Shown in pieces: positions 1 through 7,103 of a DNA stretch of 15,083 nt. The notes beneath the pieces were generated by a model. The model saw only the letters and a list, made by a program, of their open reading frames with translations. It had not been told where the DNA came from and ran no database searches. Both the position numbers and the translations under genes were made by a program. Each line of letters begins with the position of its first letter. Position 1 is the stretch's first letter. The stretch is from the NCBI GenBank assembly GCA_903845455.1, contig CAIMXN010000280.1, positions 1 through 15,083 of the forward strand, in the 5' to 3' direction. This DNA comes from an uncultured beta proteobacterium (GTDB taxonomy: Bacteria; Pseudomonadota; Gammaproteobacteria; Burkholderiales; Burkholderiaceae).

Positions 1-237
1 CAAGCCAATATCACGCAAGCGGTTGTAACGCATGCTCACTGCAGCATGGCAATTTAAACAATAATTAACAAAGATCTTTGCGCCATTTTGTAATGAAGCA
101 TTTTTGCTCACACGATCTGGCGCCTTATCCAAGGGATAACCGCCTTCATTCGCATGAGCGATGCCACCTAAACCAAGAGCAGCAACTAAAAGAGTTACTT
201 GGCAGATGCCCATCAAAGTTTGCAGAATTCGTTTCAT
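1..237 (-). CDS. petC: Cytochrome c1 of the bc1 complex, N-terminal part (cut by window edge)
   Basis: Only the first 79 codons are present; the frame stays open to the window edge. Residues 1-29 form a Sec signal peptide (MKR, then a hydrophobic core, ending AHA before NEGG). Residues 60-64 are CLNCH, the CxxCH site for covalent haem c, followed by an MRYNRLRD-type stretch typical of cytochrome c1. Cytochrome c1 is periplasmic, anchored to the inner membrane by a C-terminal helix not visible here, and passes electrons from the Rieske protein to a soluble or membrane cytochrome c. It is the third gene of the petABC operon, 41 bases after petB, with an AGGA Shine-Dalgarno just before the ATG at 237. 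The identity is secure from motif and context; only the C-terminus is unseen. Confidence 0.95.
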   Translation of the reverse strand, partial: MKRILQTLMGICQVTLLVAALGLGGIAHANEGGYPLDKAPDRVSKNASLQNGAKIFVNYCLNCHAAVSMRYNRLRDIGL

Positions 238-278
238 ACTAGTTCCTAATTTCTCTTTGCCAATTTCTCAGGCGTGAA

Positions 279-1679
279 TTAATGGGCCTTAAAAGTAACG
301 CGTGTTGGAACTGGCTTGAATGTACCAAGCTTGCTCCAAAACGGCATTCCCAAGAAGAAGCCCAGATAATAGATAGTGCAAATCTGAGAAACCTTTTCAA
401 ATATGGGTGATGGTGGCTGAATACCTAAGTAACCCAAGATCACAAAACTCACCACAAATACCCCATAAATATATTTATGGAATTCTGGGCGATAGCGAAT
501 CGACTTCACTGGGGAGTTATCTAACCAAGGCAAGAAGAACATGATTACAACAGAACCACCCATGATCACAACACCCCAGAATTTAGCATCTAAGGCATAG
601 AAACCGCCGGCCAATACTAGCGCGATTGCTAGGCATAAACCTTTGACCTTAATATCTGTTGCGGTCTTCGCAAACAATGCCAAAATTACTGCTAAGAAAA
701 TCCACAATGGCAATAAGAAATTACTAGTAGTAGCACGTAGCATGGAATAGAAAGGCGTGAAATACCAGACTGGTGCAATGTGCAAAGGCGTTTGTAATGG
801 ATTTGCAGGTATAAAGTTATTTGCTTCGAGGAAGTAACCACCCATCTCTGGAGCAAAGAATACGATACAAGCAAAAATCATTAAAAATCCACCCAAATAC
901 ATCACATCATGGACGGAGTAATAGGGATGGAATGGTATGCCATCAACCGGATGACCTTGTGCATCTAGATTGTCTTTAATTTCAACGCCATCTGGATTGT
1001 TCGAACCAACTTCATGCAATGCAAGGATATGGGCTACCACCAAACCAATCAATACCAATGGGATAGCAATTACGTGGAATGCGAAGAAGCGATTGAGTGT
1101 TGCATCACCAACCACATAGTCACCGCGTAACCATAAAGAAAGATCAGGACCAATGAGGGGAATTGCAGAGAACAAGTTCACGATCACTTGAGCGCCCCAG
1201 TAGGACATTTGACCCCATGGAAGCAAGTAACCAAAGAAGGCTTCACCCATCAAGCATAAGAAAATTGCACAACCAAAGATCCAAATTAATTCGCGTGGTT
1301 TGCGATAGGAACCGTAAATCAAGCCACGGAACATATGCATATAGACCACCACAAAGAACATAGAAGCGCCTGTGGAGTGCATATAGCGAATCAACCAGCC
1401 CCATGGCACTTCGCGCATGATGTACTCAACAGAATCAAAAGCCTTAGCAGCATCTGGCTTGTAGTTCATTGTCAAGAAAATACCTGTGACTATCTGCATT
1501 GCCATCACTACGATAGCCAATGCGCCAAAAATGTAGAAAAAATTCAAATTCTTAGGCGCGTAGTACTCACTCATATGCCTCTTAAAGGCCTCTGTCACGG
1601 GTAACCGTGAATCAACCCAAGCCATGACCTTCTGGGCTACTGAAGCGTCTGCTGGGACTTCTTTTTCGTGGAATGCCAT
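279..1679 (-). CDS. petB: Cytochrome b subunit of ubiquinol-cytochrome c reductase
   Basis: Encodes a 466-residue polytopic inner-membrane protein, the catalytic core of respiratory complex III, which oxidises quinol at the Qo site and reduces quinone at Qi. Haem b ligands are visible as H101 and H115 in helix B and H202 and H217 in helix D. The sequence after helix D, LHEVGSNNPDG, and LLPWGQMSYWG in the Qo region are family hallmarks. The Qo ef-loop motif is PVWY (303-306) rather than the mitochondrial PEWY. The two helix-D histidines are 15 positions apart, one more than in mitochondrial and alphaproteobacterial proteins, as in b6-type proteins. The length exceeds mitochondrial cytochrome b (about 380) and suits the longer proteobacterial form. 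It starts at ATG 1679, 10 bases after petA, with a strong AAGGAGA site that abuts the petA stop. Confidence 0.98.
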   Translation of the reverse strand: MAFHEKEVPADASVAQKVMAWVDSRLPVTEAFKRHMSEYYAPKNLNFFYIFGALAIVVMAMQIVTGIFLTMNYKPDAAKAFDSVEYIMREVPWGWLIRYMHSTGASMFFVVVYMHMFRGLIYGSYRKPRELIWIFGCAIFLCLMGEAFFGYLLPWGQMSYWGAQVIVNLFSAIPLIGPDLSLWLRGDYVVGDATLNRFFAFHVIAIPLVLIGLVVAHILALHEVGSNNPDGVEIKDNLDAQGHPVDGIPFHPYYSVHDVMYLGGFLMIFACIVFFAPEMGGYFLEANNFIPANPLQTPLHIAPVWYFTPFYSMLRATTSNFLLPLWIFLAVILALFAKTATDIKVKGLCLAIALVLAGGFYALDAKFWGVVIMGGSVVIMFFLPWLDNSPVKSIRYRPEFHKYIYGVFVVSFVILGYLGIQPPSPIFEKVSQICTIYYLGFFLGMPFWSKLGTFKPVPTRVTFKAH

Positions 1680-1689
1680 TTATCTCTCC

Positions 1690-2292
1690 TTAGGCCTTCT
1701 TATCGTCGCCGATCAGAATCTTGGTATCGCTCAAATACATATGTGGCGGTACTTCAAGGTTATCTGGGGCTGGTTTGTTCTTGTATACACGACCTGCCAT
1801 ATCAAAGGTAGAACCATGACATGGGCAAAGGAAGCCTCCTGGCCAAGTATTTGGCAAGGAAGGCTGTGCACCGGCTTCAAATTTAGCGGATGGTGAGCAT
1901 CCTAAATGAGTACAGATACCAACGACGACCAAGTATTCAGGCTTAATTGAGCGCCATTGGTTCTGGGCATATGGGGGCGTAAATTCGGATGGATTTCTCA
2001 AGGAATTAGGATCGGCTAAATCGCCATCCAATTTAGCAAGTTCAGTAACCTGCTCAGGGGTGCGACGCACTACCCATACAGGCTTGCCACGCCACTCTAC
2101 AGTGCGCATTTCATCTGGCTGCATGCCAGTGATATCAATCTCTACGGCCGCTCCAGCGGCCTTAGCACGCTCAGAAGGCTCAAAACTATCTACAAAAGGA
2201 TATAGGGCGGCGGCTGCACCAACGCCTCCAACTGCCGAAGTGGCGATCAACCAATTGCGGCGATCCTTATCCATACTGGGCTTGTCACTCAT
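1690..2292 (-). CDS. petA: Rieske iron-sulfur subunit of ubiquinol-cytochrome c reductase
   Basis: A 200-residue Rieske protein that takes the first electron from quinol and hands it to cytochrome c1. The N-terminus carries a twin-arginine signal (D10-R11-R12-N-W-L-I) followed by a hydrophobic stretch that stays as the membrane anchor, so it is expected to be exported folded by Tat. The 2Fe-2S ligands lie in C127-T-H129-L-G-C132 and C156-P-C158-H159-G-S161; C127, H129, C156 and H159 bind the cluster, and C132 and C158 form the disulfide. First gene of the petABC operon, with a GAGGAA site upstream of the ATG. The Tat transporter genes occur later in the same window (7079-8641). Confidence 0.98.
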   Translation of the reverse strand: MSDKPSMDKDRRNWLIATSAVGGVGAAAALYPFVDSFEPSERAKAAGAAVEIDITGMQPDEMRTVEWRGKPVWVVRRTPEQVTELAKLDGDLADPNSLRNPSEFTPPYAQNQWRSIKPEYLVVVGICTHLGCSPSAKFEAGAQPSLPNTWPGGFLCPCHGSTFDMAGRVYKNKPAPDNLEVPPHMYLSDTKILIGDDKKA

Positions 2293-2345
2293 TTACAAAA
2301 TTCCTCGAAAGAAGCATTTATAGGCGGAAATTGCTTAAAGGTAGC

Positions 2346-2373
2346 ATTTTAAAGTAAAAAGTAGGGTAAGCAA
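2346..2373 (-). promoter_or_regulatory. Candidate promoter of the petABC operon
   Basis: Read on the minus strand, TTGCTT (2368-2373) and TAAAAT (2346-2351) are separated by 16 bases. The -10 matches consensus at five of six positions and the -35 only at three. It lies in the 137-base divergent region between petA and mscL and would give a leader of roughly 45 bases. I found no clear promoter for mscL in the same region. Confidence 0.35.
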
Positions 2374-2429
2374 GAAAGTTGTAGGGATAATCATGCGTTA
2401 ATCTGTATTCAGGCTAAAAGGGAGGATTT

Positions 2430-2861
2430 ATGAGCGTTTTAAAAGAGTTTCGCGACTTCGCCGTGAAAGGCAATGTAGTTGATTTGGCGGTTGGTGTGAT
2501 TATTGGTGGAGCCTTTGGAAAAATCGTTGATTCCCTAGTCAACGACATTGTGATGCCGATTATTTCTACCCTATTAGGGGGTCATATCGACTTCACAAAC
2601 TTATTCATTGTGCTTGGCAGAGTTCCGGAAGGCGCCCCTAGGACTTTTGATGCCCTCAAGAAAGCTGGAGTACCCATCTTTGCTTATGGAAACTTCATCA
2701 CTATCTCCATCAACTTTATTTTGCTGGCTTTTGTCATCTTTCAAATGGTCAAAGTAGTTAACAAGATTCGGATCATGGATACGCCCCCCGCTCCACCAGC
2801 GCCGCCAACGCCTGAAGATATTGTTTTGCTACGCGAGATTCGGGACAGCCTCAAGAAATAA
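2430..2861 (+). CDS. mscL: Large-conductance mechanosensitive channel MscL
   Basis: Encodes 143 residues, close to the usual 136-150. The N-terminal amphipathic helix (SVLKEFRDFAVKGNVVDLA) leads straight into the pore-lining first membrane helix with the glycine-rich VGVIIGGAFGKIV pattern. The second helix is around residues 90-110. A proline-rich linker (PPAPPAPPTPED) precedes the cytoplasmic helical bundle. MscL forms a homopentamer that opens under extreme membrane tension to release solutes during hypo-osmotic shock. An excellent GGGAGG site lies just before the ATG. It stands alone, divergent from petABC and convergent with the glycosyltransferase gene. Confidence 0.97.
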   Translation: MSVLKEFRDFAVKGNVVDLAVGVIIGGAFGKIVDSLVNDIVMPIISTLLGGHIDFTNLFIVLGRVPEGAPRTFDALKKAGVPIFAYGNFITISINFILLAFVIFQMVKVVNKIRIMDTPPAPPAPPTPEDIVLLREIRDSLKK

Positions 2862-2879
2862 TTACGACTCACGGCAAAA

Positions 2880-2916
2880 GTTCATCAACACAATCTAAGC
2901 GGTGATGTTAATGAAC
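2880..2916. terminator. Possible stem-loop terminator between mscL and the glycosyltransferase
   Basis: GTTCAT-c-AACA (2880-2890) can pair with TGTT-a-ATGAAC (2906-2916), giving an interrupted stem of about ten pairs around a 15-base loop. It sits between the convergent ends and covers the last codon region and stop of the glycosyltransferase. On the minus strand it is followed by only four Ts and on the plus strand by no T-run, so it is at best a weak terminator or an RNA-stability hairpin. Confidence 0.35.
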
Positions 2917-4020
2917 TAACTTAAGTAAAGCCTGAGTATTTTTTTCAATAGAAAATTTCTCAGCTACGTAATGTTTGCCTGCAACTGCAAATTGCTTGGC
3001 TAAGGCTGGGTTATTTAAAACCCATAATATTGCCGATGCCCATTCGTCTATGGCGCCAGGCTTTACCAATAAGCCCGTCTTTTGATGCAGGATGGTTTCT
3101 GGAATACCGTCCACGTCACTGGCGATGACTGGAACTTCAAGGTATTGAGCCTCAATCTGAAACATGCCCAATGGCTCCCTGAGCGAGGGCAAAACTGCCA
3201 GATCACTTCGCTTCAGTAAAGTCGAAATGCTAGATAAGTGTCCAGCAAGAAACACATTCTCAACTAGACCTAAATCATGAATCTGCTGTTCTAACAAAGA
3301 TCGATCATGCCCATCACCGGCAATGACATAGCGAATATTGGGAAACTGATTGCGCACAATTAACAGCGCCTGCAAAATGGTTTGATGCCCTTTTTCGCCT
3401 CTGAGCACTGCGCCATGGGCAATAATCGGTCCAGGATGAACATCCAACCAATGGATCACAGGAGAGGGTAATGCGCCACTATCGGAGTCCAATTTAGCAA
3501 AGTTAACACCTGGATAGAGCACCTCAACCTTAAATGGATTAATCCATGTATTTACTAAAAATTTCTGACGCAAATGCTCGCTTGGCGTAAGCGTTTTTGT
3601 AAATAGGTAGTTATAGGCAAATGATAAAGGGCGCCCTTGCTGAAATGTCTTGATACGAAATAACTTAGGCAGTCGAATACCGAATAAAGCCGCACACCTA
3701 ATCGCAATCACTGAAACCAAAGCATCCCTGCTACCATGGCACATCAATGCAATTGGTCGTAATTGTTGAATGAGTTTTATCAGTTGATAAATACTTTTGA
3801 GGTCCAAAGCATTTCTAAATCCAACCATCTCAACTTGCAAGCCTCGTGCTTGAGCCTGGGTAGCTATTGCACTTCCATCCCTGCATAGCAAAACAGTCTG
3901 ATAACCGTGCTCATCTAAAGCATTCATCTGTTGCAAAGCCTGTAATTCTTGGCCGCCTAAATTGATAGATGATTCAGTGAAGAAAATATAAGGTTCAGAT
4001 TGATTTAGGCGAGCTTCCAT
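2908..4020 (-). CDS. GT4-family (GT-B fold) glycosyltransferase, acceptor unknown
   Basis: A 370-residue predicted cytoplasmic or membrane-associated glycosyltransferase. The N-terminal half shows the GGQE turn near residues 22-25 and alternating strand-helix pattern of a GT-B acceptor domain. The C-terminal half has RGEKGH (207-212), a GDGHD donor-domain loop (about 235-239), and the retaining GT4 signature E282-x7-E290 in REPLGMFQIE, followed by VPVIASDVDGIPE and TGLLV. These match Glycos_transf_1 and the N-terminal GT4 domain. The likely role is sugar transfer in lipopolysaccharide or another cell-surface glycan, but substrate cannot be read from sequence and no other glycan genes are nearby. 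The ATG has no clear Shine-Dalgarno and lies about 25 bases after the porin terminator, so expression may depend on read-through. Confidence 0.85.
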   Translation of the reverse strand: MEARLNQSEPYIFFTESSINLGGQELQALQQMNALDEHGYQTVLLCRDGSAIATQAQARGLQVEMVGFRNALDLKSIYQLIKLIQQLRPIALMCHGSRDALVSVIAIRCAALFGIRLPKLFRIKTFQQGRPLSFAYNYLFTKTLTPSEHLRQKFLVNTWINPFKVEVLYPGVNFAKLDSDSGALPSPVIHWLDVHPGPIIAHGAVLRGEKGHQTILQALLIVRNQFPNIRYVIAGDGHDRSLLEQQIHDLGLVENVFLAGHLSSISTLLKRSDLAVLPSLREPLGMFQIEAQYLEVPVIASDVDGIPETILHQKTGLLVKPGAIDEWASAILWVLNNPALAKQFAVAGKHYVAEKFSIEKNTQALLKLVH

Positions 4021-4044
4021 GGCTAAGACTTTAACTCAGGACAA

Positions 4045-4074
4045 GAAAAAACCCACTGCGTTTCCACAGTGGGC
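4045..4074 (-). terminator. Intrinsic terminator of the porin gene
   Basis: On the minus strand the stem CCCACTG (4073-4067) pairs perfectly with CAGTGGG (4058-4052) around an 8-base loop and is followed directly by six Ts (4051-4046). The stem is GC-rich with an uninterrupted T-run, the textbook form. It lies about 65 bases after the porin stop and just before the glycosyltransferase start. Confidence 0.85.
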
Positions 4075-4104
4075 TTAATTTACAACTGAATTCTAAATTT
4101 AGTA

Positions 4105-4131
4105 CTAGCCCATTATATTAACTGAGGCTAG
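4105..4131 (-). other. Inverted repeat in the porin 3' untranslated region, containing a TATAAT box
   Basis: CTAGCC (4105-4110) and GGCTAG (4126-4131) form a six-pair stem with a 15-base loop just after the porin stop. The loop holds a perfect TATAAT on the minus strand (4112-4117), but no good -35 lies 16-18 bases upstream. It may be an mRNA 3' stability element; promoter activity is only a possibility. Confidence 0.3.
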
Positions 4132-4138
4132 CGTTAAA

Positions 4139-5416
4139 TTAGAAAGTGTGACGGATACCAGTAGCGTAGTTCATACCTGACAAGCTAGAAATGGTAGAAA
4201 CAGCAGCTGAGTTAGGGCTTGACTGGTTAAATGAGCCATAAGCTACGTACAAGTTTGTACGCTTGCTTAAGTAGTAGTCTGCACCCAACTGAGCAGTACG
4301 GAAGTTAGCATAAGCTGTACCAGCTTGAGCGTAGCTTGATTTACCCAAACCATATGTTGCATATACAGAAATTACTGGTGTCAACTGGCTACGTGCACCT
4401 AACTGGTAAGCGGAACGTGAAGTCTGGAAGTTGCTATCAACAGTTGAACTTGCTTTACGTGTGATGTACTGTGCATATGTTTTGACAATACCAAAATCAT
4501 AAGTTGCAGCAGCGTATGTTTGGTTATCATTGACGTTATTACCAAAGTTTCCAGCTGTGCCGTTAGCCAAAATCATACCTGATGCAGCAGAACCAGTTGT
4601 TGCAGCCGCAACACCGTTTTGTGCTTTTACATTCTGGAAAGCAGCTACAACTTGCAACTTGTTCCAGATGTAATCAGCATTAATACCAAACGCTGTGTTG
4701 TTGTTTGCGCCGCTGTAAGCAGTACCTGATTGACTATTGCTTGATTGCGCATACATCACTCCAGTTGCGAAACCAGCGAAACGGTCAGATGACACCTTCA
4801 ATACATTTGAAAGTCGTGTTACGTAAGCACCGCTGTCCGCATTAATGCTGATAGGAGCGCCGGTAGTTGCAGTACTTGTAATAGACGAAAATGCACCCTG
4901 ACCAGTATTGTATGTGCCAGTAGAAGATTGCAAGTTTGTTGCGTATACAGCGTTACCAACTAAGTTGTTGTTACCAGCAGCATCAGTTGCTGATTGAACA
5001 TCAAACATAGTTGTGTACTGAGTACCGACAGAAGCTGTAGCTAAACCATTCTTTTTCAAACCAACAAATGTTTGACGGTTAAATGCAAATGCAGAAGCAG
5101 CGCCATCAGGGTTCACGGCTGTCTCAAGTGTGAAGATAGCAGATGTACCGCCACCCAAATCTTCAGAGCCTTTGAAACCAATACGGCTTGTAGACTCAGC
5201 AGACTGACCAAAACCAGCTGAACCACCGTTGACCGCTGGACCACCAGTTACTGCTTGGGCGCCAGTAGTTGATGTGTTAAGTGCAGATGCCACACCGTTG
5301 TAATGTGAACCAACAAAACCAACGTCCAAGATACCGTATACGGTTACGCTGGACTGAGCTTGAGCAGCGCCAGCAAATGCTGTCATTGCTGCGATTGCTA
5401 ATAGCGATTTTTTCAT
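4139..5416 (-). CDS. Gram-negative general porin (Burkholderia/Neisseria-type trimeric barrel)
   Basis: Encodes 425 residues. A Sec signal peptide of 20 residues (MKKSLLAIAAM... ending AQA) is followed by the opening strand SSVTVYGILDVGF, diagnostic of betaproteobacterial porins. The conserved RIGFKGSEDLGGG and FNRQTFVGLKK segments follow. The protein ends in GIRHTF, with the C-terminal phenylalanine used by the BAM machinery. It should form a 16-strand outer-membrane barrel for small hydrophilic solutes. Stretches rich in A, S, T, N and G between strands are the expected loops. It has its own promoter, a leader of about 85 bases, a GGAG site and an intrinsic terminator, consistent with a highly expressed monocistronic major porin. 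I give no symbol because several paralogues are usual in these genomes. Confidence 0.95.
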   Translation of the reverse strand: MKKSLLAIAAMTAFAGAAQAQSSVTVYGILDVGFVGSHYNGVASALNTSTTGAQAVTGGPAVNGGSAGFGQSAESTSRIGFKGSEDLGGGTSAIFTLETAVNPDGAASAFAFNRQTFVGLKKNGLATASVGTQYTTMFDVQSATDAAGNNNLVGNAVYATNLQSSTGTYNTGQGAFSSITSTATTGAPISINADSGAYVTRLSNVLKVSSDRFAGFATGVMYAQSSNSQSGTAYSGANNNTAFGINADYIWNKLQVVAAFQNVKAQNGVAAATTGSAASGMILANGTAGNFGNNVNDNQTYAAATYDFGIVKTYAQYITRKASSTVDSNFQTSRSAYQLGARSQLTPVISVYATYGLGKSSYAQAGTAYANFRTAQLGADYYLSKRTNLYVAYGSFNQSSPNSAAVSTISSLSGMNYATGIRHTF

Positions 5417-5485
5417 TCTTTAAATCTCCATAAATTGAAAGTAATGCCCAAATAAAATCGGGACCTATGAATTTTGCTTCTTTTG

Positions 5486-5501
5486 CCCCACTAGACTGGG
5501 G
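5486..5501 (-). other. 5' hairpin at the predicted start of the porin mRNA
   Basis: CCCCA (5486-5490) and TGGGG (5497-5501) form a perfect five-pair, four-GC stem with a six-base loop. It coincides with the transcription start expected from the promoter at 5507-5535. A hairpin at the extreme 5' end would be expected to protect the transcript from 5'-dependent RNase E attack. Confidence 0.45.
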
Positions 5502-5506
5502 GTAAG

Positions 5507-5535
5507 AGTATTTAGGAGCTCTTTTTGCTTGTCAA
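5507..5535 (-). promoter_or_regulatory. Sigma70-type promoter of the porin gene
   Basis: On the minus strand a perfect TTGACA (5535-5530) is separated by exactly 17 bases from AATACT (5512-5507), which matches TATAAT at four of six positions and is preceded by TA. The predicted start is near 5500, giving a leader of about 85 bases before the porin ATG. It is the best promoter match in the window. Confidence 0.7.
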
Positions 5536-5608
5536 AAGGTAGTTTTTTGGCTTTCTTCGTTGTATGCCGGCAACAAGACCTTTGTTTTCTGTCTTTTATC
5601 GCTTCTAG

Positions 5609-5624
5609 ATGACAAAATTGTCAT
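5609..5624. repeat. Inverted repeat abutting the Sel1-protein start codon
   Basis: ATGACAA (5609-5615), two As, then TTGTCAT (5618-5624): a perfect seven-base inverted repeat whose last base touches the ATG at 5625. It occupies the place where a Shine-Dalgarno would be. It could be an operator for a dimeric regulator or an mRNA hairpin, or chance in AT-rich DNA. Confidence 0.4.
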
Positions 5625-7103
5625 ATGGCAAGCCGCGAATTCTTAAAAATCCTGAGCTCAGCCCGATTGGGTGATGTATCTGCGCAACAAAAATTAGCCT
5701 CAGCTTATTTAACGGGGGCATTTAAAACCCCCGTTCAACCCTCTAATGCCTTGATTTGGCTAGAAAAATCCTTTTTTTCTTTGCAAAATCAGATGCTTGG
5801 AGATCAAGGCTCAAATACCACTGAACTACTGCGGACTCTATCGCAGATTACCAGTATTCCACTTGCTGGCACCTTTAATTCCCCTGCTTTTGGCTTTGGC
5901 TGGGACTCTTTTTGGACATTAGCCACAACCGATATGGCTGATGATTCACAAGTTGCGGCCAAATGGCAACTCATCGACTTACTTATTAGCCCGGCTAACC
6001 AAGAAATCCAAGCCCCATTATTAGAGTGGCTAAAAAAGAGGGGGGTTTTTGTATCAATACCTACGCTAGCGGATCTAGATTTTGCTGACTTACAAAAATT
6101 AGCCAAGCAATATTTATTAGAACTAGCCGAGAGTGAATCTTCATTTACCACCCAAGCAAAAGAATTACTCATCAAACTCCAACCAAAGAATGTAGCTCTC
6201 TCATCGCTTTGGAGTGCCTGGCTTGAAAACCAAGACGAAGCTTCGCTCATTCAAGCGGCAGAGCTTGGTCTAACAATCGCTAAATTTACTTTGGGCCTGC
6301 GCTTAGCCCAACTCGATACGAATGCACCCGCAACTGTTTCAGAAAAAGAAGTTGGCAGTAAATCAAATGCCTCACTTAAAAAAGCAGCTCACTGGTTAGA
6401 GCTAGCAGCTAAAGATGGTGATCGTGATGCCTGGTACGCACTAGGTGAAATTTATCGCCGCCCACAATTTTCTGGATATAACGCCACTGAGAGTGATCGC
6501 TGCTTTGATAGGGCTGCTGACCTAGGGCATCCACAGGCACAATTTAGGAAAGGCGCTAACCTGTGGCGCAAGCGCGAAAAGATTGAAGAGAAGCTGCGTG
6601 GCCTGCAAGCATCCTATTGGGTGTGGCAAGCAAATCAGCAAAGCGTTCCGGAAGCAAAAGAATTACTCGGTAAAATTTTAGAAAGTTGTCCCAATCCTAA
6701 AAAAAATGGATGGCAGGAACTGGCTATACACGCAGAGCAAGCCCTCAATCATCATGCAGAACATAAGCTTGATGTAGATTGGATCTTGCTATGCCATCGC
6801 CTCATCATTGCTAATCAATTTAATTTCAGTAAGGCAGAATTGTTACTGAGTGAGGTAGGTCAACTCCAACATGAGCATTGTGTGGCGGTAGACATTCGTT
6901 GGGAGCTCCCCAAGATCTTGCCAAGACTGATTCAGATTGAAACTATTCAGCAACGCCGGGTATTGCTTGCCGCAGGAAAAGCATTTGCTGGCGCAGAACC
7001 AGATATCGAGGGTAATTTACGCCAAAGACGCTATCGCTTTGACAAAGTAACTACTTGGCTACAAGAAACGTTTAAAACTCAAGCAGAAGCAGAAGTGGCT
7101 TGA
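5625..7103 (+). CDS. Sel1-repeat protein of unknown function
   Basis: Encodes 492 residues without a signal peptide or membrane helix, so probably cytoplasmic. Sel1-like helical pairs are visible near residues 10-50 (ARLGDVSAQQKLASAYLTG, NALIWLEKSF) and more clearly around 208-310 (AAELGLTIAKFTLGLRLA, AAHWLELAAKDGDRDAWYALGEIYRRP, CFDRAADLGHPQAQFRKGANLW). Sel1 repeats usually form scaffolds for protein-protein contacts. Residues 60-200 and 320-492 show no family I recognise; the C-terminal part is charged (QRRVLLAAGKAF, RQRRYRFDK). In-frame TGA at 5610-5612 rules out a longer start, and no Shine-Dalgarno precedes the ATG. It is divergent from the porin, and its last 25 bases overlap the convergent tatC. 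No function is assigned. Confidence 0.8.
   Translation: MASREFLKILSSARLGDVSAQQKLASAYLTGAFKTPVQPSNALIWLEKSFFSLQNQMLGDQGSNTTELLRTLSQITSIPLAGTFNSPAFGFGWDSFWTLATTDMADDSQVAAKWQLIDLLISPANQEIQAPLLEWLKKRGVFVSIPTLADLDFADLQKLAKQYLLELAESESSFTTQAKELLIKLQPKNVALSSLWSAWLENQDEASLIQAAELGLTIAKFTLGLRLAQLDTNAPATVSEKEVGSKSNASLKKAAHWLELAAKDGDRDAWYALGEIYRRPQFSGYNATESDRCFDRAADLGHPQAQFRKGANLWRKREKIEEKLRGLQASYWVWQANQQSVPEAKELLGKILESCPNPKKNGWQELAIHAEQALNHHAEHKLDVDWILLCHRLIIANQFNFSKAELLLSEVGQLQHEHCVAVDIRWELPKILPRLIQIETIQQRRVLLAAGKAFAGAEPDIEGNLRQRRYRFDKVTTWLQETFKTQAEAEVA

Noticed and set aside
1624..1896. 90-codon plus-strand frame across the petA-petB junction
   Set aside because: It is antisense to two well-supported genes and its composition fits a mirror of the Rieske and cytochrome b codons.
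2374..2429. GATAAT near 2386 as an mscL promoter
   Set aside because: No acceptable -35 lies 16-18 bases upstream, so I did not list it.
4139..5416. Repetitive-looking alanine, serine and threonine tracts in the porin as tandem repeats
   Set aside because: No regular period is visible; the tracts are the low-complexity loops usual in these porins.
5804..6250. 148-codon minus-strand reading frame inside the Sel1 gene
   Set aside because: Serine-rich composition, no family resemblance, no ribosome site, and fully inside a plus-strand gene with recognisable Sel1 repeats; an antisense shadow.
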